A DNA stretch of 64,000 nt from an uncultured bacterium (GCA_902788345.1 CADAJP010000001.1:89795-153794), one strand, 5' to 3'; counted from the stretch's first letter, positions 19,520-30,177 are shown. Notes: generated from the letters alone by a model not told the origin. Numbers and translations: made by a program.

Positions 19520-20357
19520 TTAACTCTGATGCATTGTACGAGCTTCTGACAAGCGGGCCGATTTGAAAATGGCTAAAACCGGCTTCTTTTGCCATTTGTT
19601 TTAAAGTGTCATATTCTTCCGGTGTGTAGTATTTAGCAACCGGCAGGTGCATTTTTGACGGCTGAATGTATTGACCTATTGTAAGAATATCGCATCCTGC
19701 GTTTTTTAAGTCGTTCATTGTTGATTTTATTTGGTTGTAGGTTTCTCCTAAACCAATCATAAGTCCTGATTTTGTTGTAATATTACTGTTCTGTTTGATG
19801 TAACTTAATACTTCCAGCGAACTTTCGTAATTCCCTTGCGGTCTTGCGGTTTTAAAGATTTCTTTAACTGTTTCAATATTATGATTAAAAACATCAGGCT
19901 TTGCGTTTATTATTGTGTTTAAAGCTGTTTTATTGTTTTTAAAGTCGGGGGTGAGAATTTCTATTTTTATATCAGCTGATATTTTTCTGATTTCTTTTAT
20001 ACATTGTGCAAAATGTCCTGCTCCGCCATCTTCAAGGTCATCTCTTGTTACAGAGGTTATTACGGCATATTTTAGCCCGAGTCCTTTTATCGCTTTTGCA
20101 ATGTGTGTCGGTTCTGAAAAATCAAGAGGATCCGGTTTTGCACAGGTTATATTACAATATTTGCAGTTTCTTGTGCAGTTTTTGCCCATTATAAGAAATG
20201 TTGCGGTATTTTTTGTGTAACACTCATTTTTATTTGGGCATCTTGCGTTTTCACATACTGTGTTAAGACAATATTCTTTTAAGGCTCTGCGGACTTGTCT
20301 TGTTGTATCGGTATCTATTATTGGTCTTTTAAGATATTCCGGTAATCTCGTGTGCAA
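19512..20357 (-). CDS. lipA: Lipoyl synthase
   Basis: A 281-residue radical-SAM enzyme that inserts two sulfurs into protein-bound octanoate. Both clusters are visible: the auxiliary-cluster motif CENARCPNKNEC and the radical-SAM motif CTRNCKYC. The C-terminal RSSYNASE supplies the conserved serine ligand region. The start is TTG, with AGGAG 7 nt upstream and no better ATG nearby. The likely substrate in this organism is the glycine-cleavage H protein, consistent with gcvPB at 57110. Confidence 0.95.
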   Translation of the reverse strand: MHTRLPEYLKRPIIDTDTTRQVRRALKEYCLNTVCENARCPNKNECYTKNTATFLIMGKNCTRNCKYCNITCAKPDPLDFSEPTHIAKAIKGLGLKYAVITSVTRDDLEDGGAGHFAQCIKEIRKISADIKIEILTPDFKNNKTALNTIINAKPDVFNHNIETVKEIFKTARPQGNYESSLEVLSYIKQNSNITTKSGLMIGLGETYNQIKSTMNDLKNAGCDILTIGQYIQPSKMHLPVAKYYTPEEYDTLKQMAKEAGFSHFQIGPLVRSSYNASELIK

Positions 20358-20467
20358 AATTTTCTCCTTTTTTTATTAAAATTATATAACAAATTTATTT
20401 TTGTTTGGTTTTATGTTATAATATATTTTAGAATGTAATATAAAATGATAGATAACAGGAGTTAAAA

Positions 20468-20833
20468 ATGAAAAAGACAGCATTATTAGTATTATCAGCA
20501 ATGATTTTATCACCTGCGGTTGTTATGGCTGCTGAACCGTTATTGCTTCAGCCGTTACATACAACAGTTTTGTCAAGCTCTCCGGCAACATATGATTCTA
20601 CCACAACAGAAGTACAGGCAAAATCTCCAATCGGAGGCGGTGTTTACGAAGCAACATATACACCATCAACAACATTTGATTATGGAGAAAATATGATTCC
20701 GCAAAATGCTGCTGCAAAAGGTGAACCTGTACCTGTTCAAACTGAACCGAGAGTTCGTATTCAGACAAAACAAAGAAGTCAGGGTAATTCTTACTGGAAT
20801 CCCGGCGGAAAAGGTACAAAATCATATTTCTAA
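20468..20833 (+). CDS. Small secreted protein, unknown
   Basis: A 121-residue protein with a signal peptide (MKKTALLVLSAMILSPAVVM, cleavage after MAA or VMA). The mature part is rich in Ser, Thr, Pro and Gln and has no cysteine or recognised domain. AGGAG lies 7 nt before the ATG and TATAAT-like sequence is found further upstream. A terminator follows, so it is a single-gene transcript just ahead of the efflux operon. An envelope role is likely but unspecified. Confidence 0.6.
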   Translation: MKKTALLVLSAMILSPAVVMAAEPLLLQPLHTTVLSSSPATYDSTTTEVQAKSPIGGGVYEATYTPSTTFDYGENMIPQNAAAKGEPVPVQTEPRVRIQTKQRSQGNSYWNPGGKGTKSYF

Positions 20834-20852
20834 TATGAATCAAAATTATAGA

Positions 20853-20886
20853 AAAAAGAGGTATATACAAATACCTCTTTTTTTTT
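20853..20886 (+). terminator. Rho-independent terminator
   Basis: AAAAGAGGTAT-ATACAA-ATACCTCTTTT followed by further T residues, 20 nt after the stop of the small secreted protein. It isolates that gene from the efflux operon. Confidence 0.9.
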
Positions 20887-20958
20887 GTAAATAATTTGTA
20901 AAATATGCATATTTAAGGTAGATTTAATATATACAAAACTTGGAGAGAAATAAGCTTT

Positions 20959-22122
20959 ATGAATATTAAAATGTCAAGAAAGAAATGGGCAATTGTTGTA
21001 TTAGCCGTCATAATTGTTCCTATTGTTTATAATAAATTGTCAGGACTTGTTATGGGCTTGATTCAGCAACAAATGATGAGGCTGCCAAAAGAGGTTGTTG
21101 TTGATAGCCCGACTATTATTGATTCTAATATAAATGCTGAATCAACAGGCAGAGTTGAAGCAAAATATTCAATTGATGTTATGGCGCGTGTTGCCGGTTT
21201 TCTGAATAAGAAATTTTTTAAAGAGGGTGATTTTGTAAAGAAAGGACAGCTTTTATTCCAAATTGACCCGCAAGAATTTCAACTTGAAGTAAAAAATTCT
21301 CAGGCAAATGTTGATCAGTATCGTGCATTACTTTTAAATTCTCAGCAAGAACTTGACAGAGCCAATGCACTTATAAAAGAAGATTTAATCAGTCATTCTC
21401 AGGTTGATCAGTCTTTAGCATTGAGAAATCAAAATCAGGCATTATTAGATTCTGCAAGACAAAAATTGCAGCTGGCAAAAGTTAATTTAAGTTATACTTC
21501 AATAAAATCCCCAATTGACGGCAGAATAGGTAAAATTAAAATAACCGAGGGTAATTATGTTACCTTAACTTCCGGTCCGCTTGTAAATGTTTCAAGTGTT
21601 GATCCTGTTTATGTTACATTCAGCCTCCGTCCTACTGATCTTGTAAAACTGCTTAAAGCAAGTGATAAATTCAAAGATGTTCAGGTTAAAGCTCAATTTG
21701 ATGATGGTAATTGGTATCCTGAAATCGGCGTTGTTGATTTCGTTGATAATCAAATTGACAAAAATTCCGGATCTATTCAGATGCGTGCAACTTTTGCGAA
21801 TCCAAAAGGGTGGTTAGTTCCGGGTGATTATGTGAAGGTTGAACTTATTGCTCCTAAAGAAATTTCATTTATGACTGTACCTCAGTCAGCTACAAAGGGT
21901 GATGCTATGAGCGGTTATTATGTATGGACTTTAGGTAAAGATAACAAAGTTGTAAGAAAAGATATAAAAGTTACTGATGAACTTGAAAATAACTGGATTG
22001 TAGAATCAGGACTTAATAAGAGGGACAAAATTGTTGTTGCGGGTATTCAAAATATTATGGCTGAAGGTCAAAAAGTTAAAACCGTAACAAAAGAAGAATA
22101 TGATAAAAAGCAAAAGAAATAA
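20959..22122 (+). CDS. RND efflux periplasmic adaptor (AcrA/MexA type)
   Basis: A 387-residue membrane-fusion protein linking the inner-membrane pump to the outer-membrane channel. It has an N-terminal membrane anchor (residues about 8-32), a lipoyl half (VMARVAGFLNKKFFKEGDFV), a coiled-coil hairpin (about 95-165), the second lipoyl half (SIKSPIDGRIGKIKITEGNY) and a beta-barrel. It is the first gene of a three-gene operon with the pump and TolC-like genes. GGAGAG precedes the ATG at a long spacing. Substrate unknown. Confidence 0.92.
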   Translation: MNIKMSRKKWAIVVLAVIIVPIVYNKLSGLVMGLIQQQMMRLPKEVVVDSPTIIDSNINAESTGRVEAKYSIDVMARVAGFLNKKFFKEGDFVKKGQLLFQIDPQEFQLEVKNSQANVDQYRALLLNSQQELDRANALIKEDLISHSQVDQSLALRNQNQALLDSARQKLQLAKVNLSYTSIKSPIDGRIGKIKITEGNYVTLTSGPLVNVSSVDPVYVTFSLRPTDLVKLLKASDKFKDVQVKAQFDDGNWYPEIGVVDFVDNQIDKNSGSIQMRATFANPKGWLVPGDYVKVELIAPKEISFMTVPQSATKGDAMSGYYVWTLGKDNKVVRKDIKVTDELENNWIVESGLNKRDKIVVAGIQNIMAEGQKVKTVTKEEYDKKQKK

Positions 22123-22153
22123 GTTTATTTAACGATTATGGATATTATTTAGA

Positions 22154-25100
22154 ATGAAAAAATTTATAGAAAAATCAAAATTATATTTCTTTATACAAAA
22201 ACCGAGATTTGCACTTGTAATTTCAATTTGTATTGTATTAATCGGGTTAATTTCTTTACTTGGTTTAAAACAGGAAAGTTATCCTGATGTTACCCCACCG
22301 CAAATTCAGGTCAGTGCAAATTACATGGGAGCCAGTGCAGAAGTAATTGAATCTTCCGTTGCATCTGTGTTAGAACAAAAATTAAACGGGGTAGAAAATC
22401 TTACCTATATGACTTCTACTTGTTATGACGGGATGTATCAGCTGAAATTATTTTTTAAGGTTGGAACAGATAAGAACGTAAACCTTATGAATGTTCAAAA
22501 TCGTATTCAACAGGTTCAATCACAACTTCCGGAAGATGTGCAGAGAACCGGTGTTACGGCAATAACCCGTACTTCAAGTTCAGGTGCGTTAATTCTTACA
22601 TTGTTCCCTGAACGTGGTAATTGGTCACAGCTTGATTTAACGAACTATGGTTCTATATATATTAAAGACGAGTTGAAACGTTTGGTCGGTGTAGCGGATG
22701 TAGATGTATATGGTGCCGGTGATTATTCTATGAGAATATGGCTTGATCCTCAAAAAATGGCGGGGTTAAATGTCTCTACAAGTGAAGTCAGGGCGGCTAT
22801 TCATGCTCAGAATACTCAGGTTACTGCCGGTGCTTTGGGACAAAGACCGACAGATGATGAACAGGCTTTGCAGATTACCCTGAAAACTAAAGGGCGTTTG
22901 CAGGATGTAAAAGAGTTTGAAAATATTATTATTCGTTCAAATATTGACGGTTCAAATGTAAGAATAAAAGATATAGCAAAAGTTGAATTAGGTGCGCAGA
23001 CATATCAGAATCTGGGGCTTATTGACGGTAAACCGTCTGCGGTTATTGTTATTTCACAGCTTCCGGATGCCAATATTATTGAAATGTCAAAAGCTGTTCA
23101 TAAAAAAGTTGACGAATTAAACTCAAGATTAAATAACGGTTTAAAAATTATTACCGTAAAAGATGATGCCGATTACATTGAAGAATCTATGTCAGAAGTA
23201 GAATTTACAATACTTTTAACGGGGTTAATCGTTGTTTTGATTATTTATCTGTTTTTGGGTGACGGAATGGCTACACTTGTTCCTTGTGCAACAATTCCTG
23301 TATCCTTAATCGGTACTTTTTTTGCGTTAAAGATGTTTAATATGTCTATAAATCTGTTGTCATTATTTGCGCTTGTTTTGGCGGTAGGTGTTGTTGTTGA
23401 CGATGCGATTGTTGTTATAGAAAATGTAAAAAGACATATTGAAGAAGGTCAAAATGCAATAGTTGCAACCCAGCTTACGATGGAAGAAGTCGGGTCTTCG
23501 CTTGTTGCAATGGCAATGGTTCTTATGGCGGTATTTGTACCTATTATATTTATGACAGGTATGACAGGTGTTATGTATAAACAGTTTGCCGTTTGTATTG
23601 CTGTTTCTATTGCGATTTCTGCAATTTGCGCATTATCATTGTCGCCTGCTATGTGTTCTCATTTTTTAGGCAGAGAAAAGCTACAGGAACCTTTAGAACA
23701 TGATAATAGTCTTTCCGGTCATTATAGAAGAATAATTTTACGAATTTCAAAAAGAACTATGCGTTATGTTGTTAAATTTAATCAGTTTTTTGATAAAGTT
23801 GAAAACTTTTATATGGAATTTGTTGAAAAGTTTGTTTATGACAAAAAATTGGTTATAATTTCATATTTGGCAATAGTCTTGCTTGTTGTTGGTGCTTTTA
23901 AATTCACTTCAACGGGTTTCATTCCAGATGAAGACCAAAAGGTTTTGATTGCGGCAATTACATTGCCTGATGGTGCGTCTTTACCAAGAACTGAAAAGGT
24001 TGCACGCAGATTTATTGAGCAGGTTGGTAAAATTGATGGTGTTGATAAATCAAAGCTTACTGTTTTTGGCGGAAACGGTGCATCAAATTCGGCTTTTGCA
24101 ATTATTTTGCTTGACGGTTATGATAAACGTAAAATAGGCCCTGTGAAATGGGTAATAAGAAAGATTCAGGGTAAAGAAACTAACCTTTCTCATGTAGCTA
24201 TTTTGTCAAAAATAAGACAAATTGCTGCAGGAATTAAAGAGGCATCTATTATTTCTTTCTCTCCTCCTGCAATTCAGGGTATGAGTATGATGGGTGGTTT
24301 TGAATTTCAGATGCTTTCGCAGGGTGATTATACTCCTCAGCAAATGGAAGTCTGGGCAAATAAATTAATTTCAGAAGCAAATCAGGATAAATCCTTGTCA
24401 AATGTAAATACGACATTCCAGGCAAATGTTCCTCAGTATATTCTTGACATTGATTATGCGAAGGCATTAGCTCAAAATGTTGATTTGCAAGAATTATATG
24501 CAACTTTGGCTTCAATGCTCGGAACATATTATGTAAATGACTTTAATAAATACGGCCGTGTTTTCAAAGTTGAATTGCAGGCATTAAGCAAATTCAGAGA
24601 TAAAGCAACCGATTTGCAGGGGATTTATGTAACAAACAGAAACGGTGTTCAGGTTCCTGTGTTGTCGTTAATGTCTTTAAGACAAACAATTGGTACGGCA
24701 TCTATTACAAGATACAACCTTTATACATCTGTTCAAATTCAGGGACAGCAGAGTCCCGGTAAAAGTACCGGTGATGCTATGAAAGCGATGGCGGCCGTAG
24801 CTAAAAGAGTCTTGCCTTCTGATATGACTTTTGACTGGTCGGGAACTTCTGCGCAGGAAAGAGAGGCTTCCGGTCAGACCATTATGATTGTATCTTTTGC
24901 GCTGATATTTGTATATTTATTTTTGGTTGCTCTTTATGAGAGTTATACAATTCCGCTTGCAGTATTGTTAATTTCGCCTGTAGCAGCATTGGGTGCATTG
25001 TTGTTCCAGCTTATGATCAATCAGGCTTTTGATATATATTCTCAGGTTGGTATGATTACTCTTGTCGGTCTTGCCGCAAAGCAGTCTATTTTGATTGTTG

Positions 25101-25411
25101 AATTTGCAAAAGTTCAGCATGAGGAATATGGATTAAGTGTAAAAGATGCGGCAATGAAAGCTGCGAAGTTAAGGTTTAGGGCAATTATGATGACAGAACT
25201 TGCATTTATTATCGGTGTATTGCCTATGATATTTGCAAGCGGAGCAGGTGCTAATTCAAGAATTTCCGTTGGCTCTACTGTATTTGGCGGTATGGTTGCT
25301 GCGGCTACTTTGGGGGCAGTTTTAACCCCTGCATTTTATGTTATCGTTCAGGAATTTGTTGATAAGTTCCCTAAACGTCAAATTACGGAAAAAGATTTGG
25401 AGATTAAGTAG
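22154..25411 (+). CDS. RND-family efflux transporter (AcrB type)
   Basis: A 1085-residue inner-membrane proton-driven pump, in the usual size range for hydrophobe/amphiphile efflux RND proteins. It has twelve predicted membrane segments in two sets with large periplasmic loops. The paired aspartates of the proton relay are D416-D417 in [13 protein letters not shown]. The first periplasmic loop has [14 protein letters not shown] near its start. Around residues 505-565 a cytoplasmic connector between the halves is somewhat long. It is flanked by its adaptor and TolC partner, so a complete tripartite exporter is encoded. Confidence 0.95.
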   Translation: MKKFIEKSKLYFFIQKPRFALVISICIVLIGLISLLGLKQESYPDVTPPQIQVSANYMGASAEVIESSVASVLEQKLNGVENLTYMTSTCYDGMYQLKLFFKVGTDKNVNLMNVQNRIQQVQSQLPEDVQRTGVTAITRTSSSGALILTLFPERGNWSQLDLTNYGSIYIKDELKRLVGVADVDVYGAGDYSMRIWLDPQKMAGLNVSTSEVRAAIHAQNTQVTAGALGQRPTDDEQALQITLKTKGRLQDVKEFENIIIRSNIDGSNVRIKDIAKVELGAQTYQNLGLIDGKPSAVIVISQLPDANIIEMSKAVHKKVDELNSRLNNGLKIITVKDDADYIEESMSEVEFTILLTGLIVVLIIYLFLGDGMATLVPCATIPVSLIGTFFALKMFNMSINLLSLFALVLAVGVVVDDAIVVIENVKRHIEEGQNAIVATQLTMEEVGSSLVAMAMVLMAVFVPIIFMTGMTGVMYKQFAVCIAVSIAISAICALSLSPAMCSHFLGREKLQEPLEHDNSLSGHYRRIILRISKRTMRYVVKFNQFFDKVENFYMEFVEKFVYDKKLVIISYLAIVLLVVGAFKFTSTGFIPDEDQKVLIAAITLPDGASLPRTEKVARRFIEQVGKIDGVDKSKLTVFGGNGASNSAFAIILLDGYDKRKIGPVKWVIRKIQGKETNLSHVAILSKIRQIAAGIKEASIISFSPPAIQGMSMMGGFEFQMLSQGDYTPQQMEVWANKLISEANQDKSLSNVNTTFQANVPQYILDIDYAKALAQNVDLQELYATLASMLGTYYVNDFNKYGRVFKVELQALSKFRDKATDLQGIYVTNRNGVQVPVLSLMSLRQTIGTASITRYNLYTSVQIQGQQSPGKSTGDAMKAMAAVAKRVLPSDMTFDWSGTSAQEREASGQTIMIVSFALIFVYLFLVALYESYTIPLAVLLISPVAALGALLFQLMINQAFDIYSQVGMITLVGLAAKQSILIVEFAKVQHEEYGLSVKDAAMKAAKLRFRAIMMTELAFIIGVLPMIFASGAGANSRISVGSTVFGGMVAAATLGAVLTPAFYVIVQEFVDKFPKRQITEKDLEIK

Positions 25412-25413
25412 TA

Positions 25414-26943
25414 ATGAAGTATGCTTTAAAAATAATTATAATAGCTTTTATTATATCGGCAGGTATTTGTGCTGATGCAAAAAAGGTTAAAGATAAATCT
25501 TCTGTAAAAAAACAAGAAGAGAGTATTCAGATTGTTCAGCCTGAAAAGAAGGTTATAAAGGTTAATACCAAAAAAGAGGCTAAAAAGAAAAATCTTGAGC
25601 ATAAAAATAAGGTTCGTTCTTCAAAAGAAGCTGAAGGCATGTATGAAACAAAGTTTCCGGTAATCAATAGTAAAGTAGATTATAGTAATGATGCTTCCAA
25701 TATTCCGTCAGAAGTTTCTTTAGATGACTGTATAAAACTTGCGATAACTCATCATCCTGCTATTATGTCAGCTTTGAGCAATGCGGAAATTTATCATTCA
25801 AGAGTCGGTCAAGCGTGGTCAAATTATTTCCCTACATTTTCTGCAGGTGTAAATTATTCCAGAAATGATATGCTTATGACATTTGGCGGTGCAATGTCAA
25901 GTATGATACCTCAAAAGTACAATTTGTTTTATGTCCCGAATTTATCAGCTAATATGCTTTTATTCGATTTTGGTAAAACAAAAGCTGTTGCAGATACTAA
26001 TAAAAGGGTGTATGAATCTACAAGATATGATGCGGAATCAGCTATTGAAACAGTTATTTATAATGTAAAAGCAACTTATTATAATTTGATTTTTGCAAAG
26101 CTTCAAAAAGAGGTTTATGCGGAAACTGTTAAAGATTACGAATTACAACTAAAACAGGCAAGAGCATATTATGAAATTGGTAAAAAGCCGAAAATTGATG
26201 TAACTTATGCTGAGTATAACCTTGGGAAAGCTCAGTTAAACGAAATTAAAGCAAAGAATACTCTTGAGCTTGCAGCGGTCGAACTTGCTAATGCAGTAGG
26301 TATCCCTGAACTTGCAGGTGTTGTTTTAAAAGATTCCCTAAATTCAAAAGAATATCAGGTGAATTTTTCTGAACTTATTGAAATAGCACAAACCTCAAGA
26401 CCATCACTGCTTTCAGCGAAGAAAAAGATGGATGCGGCAGAAATTGCGATTCGCTCTGCAAAGAGGGCTTTCACTCCTGATTTGGATGCTGTTGCTTCTT
26501 ATCAGCATGGCGGCAGGGAAATTAACAGTGATTCGGGTTATCAGGTTGGTTTTGCGCTTGAATATAAAAATGTAAATCTGTATTTGTTGAAAAAACAAGT
26601 TGATGAGGCTCAGGCTACATACAAAAAAGCTGCTGCTGATTACGAAAAAGAAAAGCAAGATGTTTATCTTGATGTGAAAAGTGCCTATATAAATCTGATG
26701 AATTCTTTTGATGCTATAAGGGTGTCAAAACTTGCGCTTCAGCAAGCAAAAGAACAACAGTACCAAGCATTTAGACGCTATCAGGTCGGAATGGGTGATG
26801 CAATTGAGTTTAAGGATTCGGAGAATACTTATCTGAATGCTCAATTAGATTATTATTCTGTTTTATTAGATTATAACATTCATGCAGCAGAGCTTGAAAG
26901 GGTTATTGGTGCGCCTATTCACAGTTCGGATATTGATTTGTAA
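25414..26943 (+). CDS. TolC-like outer-membrane efflux protein
   Basis: A 509-residue outer-membrane channel with a signal peptide (residues about 1-22), a lysine-rich linker (about 23-75) that is unusual for the family, and two outer-membrane-efflux repeats with long alpha-helical tunnel segments. SLDDCIKLAITHHPAI is the typical start of the first repeat. It follows the pump gene by 2 nt, so it is its cognate channel. Its presence shows that the cell has an outer membrane. Confidence 0.9.
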   Translation: MKYALKIIIIAFIISAGICADAKKVKDKSSVKKQEESIQIVQPEKKVIKVNTKKEAKKKNLEHKNKVRSSKEAEGMYETKFPVINSKVDYSNDASNIPSEVSLDDCIKLAITHHPAIMSALSNAEIYHSRVGQAWSNYFPTFSAGVNYSRNDMLMTFGGAMSSMIPQKYNLFYVPNLSANMLLFDFGKTKAVADTNKRVYESTRYDAESAIETVIYNVKATYYNLIFAKLQKEVYAETVKDYELQLKQARAYYEIGKKPKIDVTYAEYNLGKAQLNEIKAKNTLELAAVELANAVGIPELAGVVLKDSLNSKEYQVNFSELIEIAQTSRPSLLSAKKKMDAAEIAIRSAKRAFTPDLDAVASYQHGGREINSDSGYQVGFALEYKNVNLYLLKKQVDEAQATYKKAAADYEKEKQDVYLDVKSAYINLMNSFDAIRVSKLALQQAKEQQYQAFRRYQVGMGDAIEFKDSENTYLNAQLDYYSVLLDYNIHAAELERVIGAPIHSSDIDL

Positions 26944-26968
26944 AAATTGTAACAAATATTTCTCTTTT

Positions 26969-27006
26969 TGAAATTTGCATAATCTATAATACTTAATATA
27001 TTTAAG
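26969..27006 (+). promoter_or_regulatory. Recurrent bipartite promoter motif, copy 2
   Basis: TGAAAT at 26969 and ATACTTAATATATTTAAG at 26989-27006, again 20 bases start to start. It ends 14 nt before the ATG of the 69-residue gene, with GAGAGAT in between. Confidence 0.65.
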
Positions 27007-27020
27007 AGAGATTTTTAATT

Positions 27021-27230
27021 ATGATAAATAACAGTTCGATAGATGCTGTTCAAAGACAGTACATTTATACGGTTCAGCCGGTACATTTATTTGAGGCTAA
27101 AAATTCACAAAAGCATCAAAAAAGCTCGTTTGATTTTTTAAATCTAACGAGCCAAAACAATGCTTTTAGTTTATCTCATCCAAATGTCAAATCTCCGACA
27201 ATGGCGAGGAATTTAGATATTTTGTCTTAA
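27021..27230 (+). CDS. Small unknown protein (69 aa)
   Basis: A 69-residue protein rich in Ser, Asn and Gln, with no signal peptide, membrane segment or cysteines. No family is recognised. It has the recurrent promoter motif and a GAGAGAT leader like the gene at 9305, which supports it as real. Its stop codon abuts the stop codon of the opposite gene at 27231 with no gap, and that gene carries the same promoter class. Confidence 0.6.
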   Translation: MINNSSIDAVQRQYIYTVQPVHLFEAKNSQKHQKSSFDFLNLTSQNNAFSLSHPNVKSPTMARNLDILS

Positions 27231-27437
27231 TTATGCTATACCGCAGTATAATTGTCCAAGTACATCATTTTTAACTTCTTTTGGACATCCGTATTGAACA
27301 TCAAGTGCATCCAATCTTGAAACAAGATTTGGATTAGTTGCATAATTTTTTACAGCTGCCTGATGAACAGAACCTGCACTTCTCAATACCGGTGTTTGAC
27401 CTGCTGCTAGTAATTTTGAGATTAAATTAACGCCCAT
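27231..27437 (-). CDS. Small unknown protein (68 aa)
   Basis: A 68-residue protein (MGVNLISKLLAAGQTPVLRS...), weakly amphipathic at the N-terminus, with two cysteines near the C-terminus. No known domain is seen. AAGGGAT precedes the ATG. Its upstream region holds the closest match to promoter motif copy 1, including the extra TTT after GGCAAT. It is convergent with the gene at 27021. Confidence 0.6.
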   Translation of the reverse strand: MGVNLISKLLAAGQTPVLRSAGSVHQAAVKNYATNPNLVSRLDALDVQYGCPKEVKNDVLGQLYCGIA

Positions 27438-27460
27438 AGTTTATCCCTTTAATTCTTCCC

Positions 27461-27498
27461 TGTATATATATAAAGTATTTTATTGTTTAAAAATTGCC
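27461..27498 (-). promoter_or_regulatory. Recurrent bipartite promoter motif, copy 3
   Basis: On the minus strand GGCAATTTTT starts at 27498 and ATACTTTATATATATACA at 27478, the 20-base register again. It ends 23 nt before the ATG of the 68-residue gene. Copies 1 and 3 both read AAGGCAATTTTT. Confidence 0.7.
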
Positions 27499-27526
27499 TT
27501 TATATTAAGAAATATTAAGATGATTT

Positions 27527-28579
<1,053 letters not shown>

Positions 28580-28580
28580 T

Positions 28581-28619
28581 TGCCCCTCACCCTGCCCTCT
28601 CCCCAATGGGGCGAGGGGT
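28581..28619. repeat. GC-rich palindromic element (REP-like)
   Basis: A 39-bp block, about two-thirds G+C in an otherwise AT-rich neighbourhood, made of CCCCTCACCCTGCCCTCTCC and an overlapping inverted CTCCCCAATGGGGCGAG. It resembles the CCCTCACCCT/CCCTCTCCCC extragenic palindromes known from many bacteria. It fills most of the yidC-queA gap and supplies the purine tract before queA. Only one copy is in the window. Confidence 0.5.
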
Positions 28620-28626
28620 ATTTAAG

Positions 28627-29700
28627 TTAATTTATTTTCTTTGCGTTATTTAATTCAGTATCGTTAACGGCTTCTTTTTTCTTTGCTATTTCAATATCAA
28701 TTTGTTTATTAATCATAACAGTTTGAACGATTTGAATGATATTACTTGTAATCAAGTATAACAATACACCTGCAGGGATTGGGATAATGATAAATGTTGC
28801 AAAAATCATAATCGGCATAAATGTTCCCATAGATTTTTGTAATGCTGCCTGAGTTGGATCCTGATTGTCTGTTTTTGTCATAGACATCATTATTTTCTGT
28901 GAGATCCACATTGTTATACCGAATAAGGCTATCAGTATTACAACATCCCAATGTAAATTCTTTTTAATCGGTACAGTCGGAACTGTTGCACTCATGTTAT
29001 CTTCATCTTTTCTTGTAAAGGTAATTGTTTCGTTTTCTCTGATATTTGCATTTGTAACAACAACTTCAGCTTTTTCAACTTTTGCAAGTTCGCTGAATTT
29101 AAGGTTGATGTTATCTAAACTGAAGGTCAAATCAACATCTTTTCCAGGTTCAAGGTCGCCTTGAATTTTAAGTGCCTGCTGACCGTCTTTGATTTTGGCA
29201 GTTTTTACAACATTACCGATATAAACAGTTGCACTGTTTCCTAATACAAATTTATCACCTGCAGAAGCTCCTAACTTTCCGTCATTTGATATTCCTGCTG
29301 TAGCTCTTAATGTTGTTGCCAAGCTGTCAACAAATAAAAAGTGCTGATTTCCTGCAATCTGAATGAATTGAGGACTTATTAATGCTGAATATAAAAGTAT
29401 GAAAATCGGCATTTGGATTAGTAGTGGCAAGCAGCCGCCCATTGGATTGAAGTTGTGTTCTTTATAAAACTCCATGAGTTTTTGCTGCATTACCTGAGGA
29501 TTGCTTTTATATCTGTCCTGAATTGCTTTTAATTTTGGCTGAAGCGACTGCATCATCTTCATTGAGCGCTGTTGTTTGACGTTCAGATTCCACATTGCAA
29601 GTCTTACTATAATAGTTAAAACTATTATTGCCATACCGTAATTACCGACAAATTTAGCCAGCAGTGTTAAAAACTTTATTGTTAATGATATAAAATCCAA
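28627..29700 (-). CDS. yidC: Membrane protein insertase YidC/Oxa1 family
   Basis: A 357-residue insertase. The first core segment (about residues 18-37) includes R33, the groove arginine of the family. A basic coiled C1 loop follows (40-84), then NPMGGCLPLLIQMPIF and further segments at about 250-270, 292-310 and 312-332. There is no N-terminal periplasmic P1 domain. Instead about 130 mostly beta-type residues (about 118-248) sit between the second and third core segments. The start is TTG with GAGAGGATT upstream. It probably forms an operon with queA. Confidence 0.92.
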   Translation of the reverse strand: MDFISLTIKFLTLLAKFVGNYGMAIIVLTIIVRLAMWNLNVKQQRSMKMMQSLQPKLKAIQDRYKSNPQVMQQKLMEFYKEHNFNPMGGCLPLLIQMPIFILLYSALISPQFIQIAGNQHFLFVDSLATTLRATAGISNDGKLGASAGDKFVLGNSATVYIGNVVKTAKIKDGQQALKIQGDLEPGKDVDLTFSLDNINLKFSELAKVEKAEVVVTNANIRENETITFTRKDEDNMSATVPTVPIKKNLHWDVVILIALFGITMWISQKIMMSMTKTDNQDPTQAALQKSMGTFMPIMIFATFIIIPIPAGVLLYLITSNIIQIVQTVMINKQIDIEIAKKKEAVNDTELNNAKKIN

Positions 29701-29804
29701 TTCCCTAATCCTCTCTTATAGTGTAAATTCGCTCTTTTTTGATGTTATTATAAAAGTTAGCTTAAGTCAAGAATTACCCATTAATTGATAAAGGTTTTCT
29801 TTTA

Positions 29805-29838
29805 TAAAAAAAGACACACTATAAAGTGTGCCTTTTAT
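29805..29838 (-). terminator. Terminator downstream of tRNA-Pro
   Basis: On the minus strand GGCACACTTTATAGTGTGTC forms a hairpin followed by seven T, just past the tRNA 3' end. Confidence 0.85.
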
Positions 29839-29841
29839 AAA

Positions 29842-29918
29842 TGGTCGGGATGACATGATTCGAACATGCGACCCCCTCGTCCCAAGCGAGGTGCGCTACC
29901 AAGCTGCGCTACATCCCG
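29842..29918 (-). tRNA. tRNA-Pro (anticodon TGG), CCA encoded
   Basis: A full 77-nt cloverleaf on the minus strand. The acceptor pairs CGGGATG with CATCCCG, the D arm is GCGC-AGCTTGGTA-GCGC, the anticodon loop CTTGGGA gives TGG, the T-arm loop is GTTCGAATC and the 3' end is ACCA. The 5' 19 nt and the sequence just upstream are duplicated about 106 bp away. Confidence 0.95.
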
Positions 29919-29933
29919 ATATTAAGTTTTCAA
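29900..29933. repeat. 34-bp direct repeat, copy A (overlaps tRNA-Pro 5' end)
   Basis: The 34-bp sequence starting CAAGCTGCGCTACATCCCGA is identical to 30006-30039. This copy includes the first 19 nt of tRNA-Pro and 15 nt of upstream sequence. Confidence 0.9.
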
Positions 29934-30005
29934 TTTGTTTGTAGCGCCCCTACGGTGCTTCCTCTCACAAAACGTGACATTTAGTCACCTTTTGTTCGGC
30001 AGAGT

Positions 30006-30039
30006 CAAGCTGCGCTACATCCCGATATTAAGTTTTCAA
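30006..30039. repeat. 34-bp direct repeat, copy B (tRNA-Pro fragment)
   Basis: An exact duplicate of 29900-29933, offset by 106 bp. Between the copies lies an imperfect inverted repeat, ACAAAACGTGAC-ATTTA-GTCACCTTTTGT (about 29967-29995). The rest of the 271 bp from the tRNA to the next gene shows nothing else. Confidence 0.9.
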
Positions 30040-30177
30040 AAATTAATATCTTCAGCTGTCGGCATTGTCAATATTTAAAGTATTTCGTCACCGCCAGTGT
30101 ATGCCTATAGTAAAATAAAAATATTCTTTAGTCAAGTATTTATTTAGTATTTGAATAATAAGGTTTGTCTATGGTAT

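Noticed and set aside
30006..30039. Possible second tRNA gene
   Set aside because: Only the first 19 nt of tRNA-Pro are duplicated; there is no anticodon arm or T arm, so it is a fragment.
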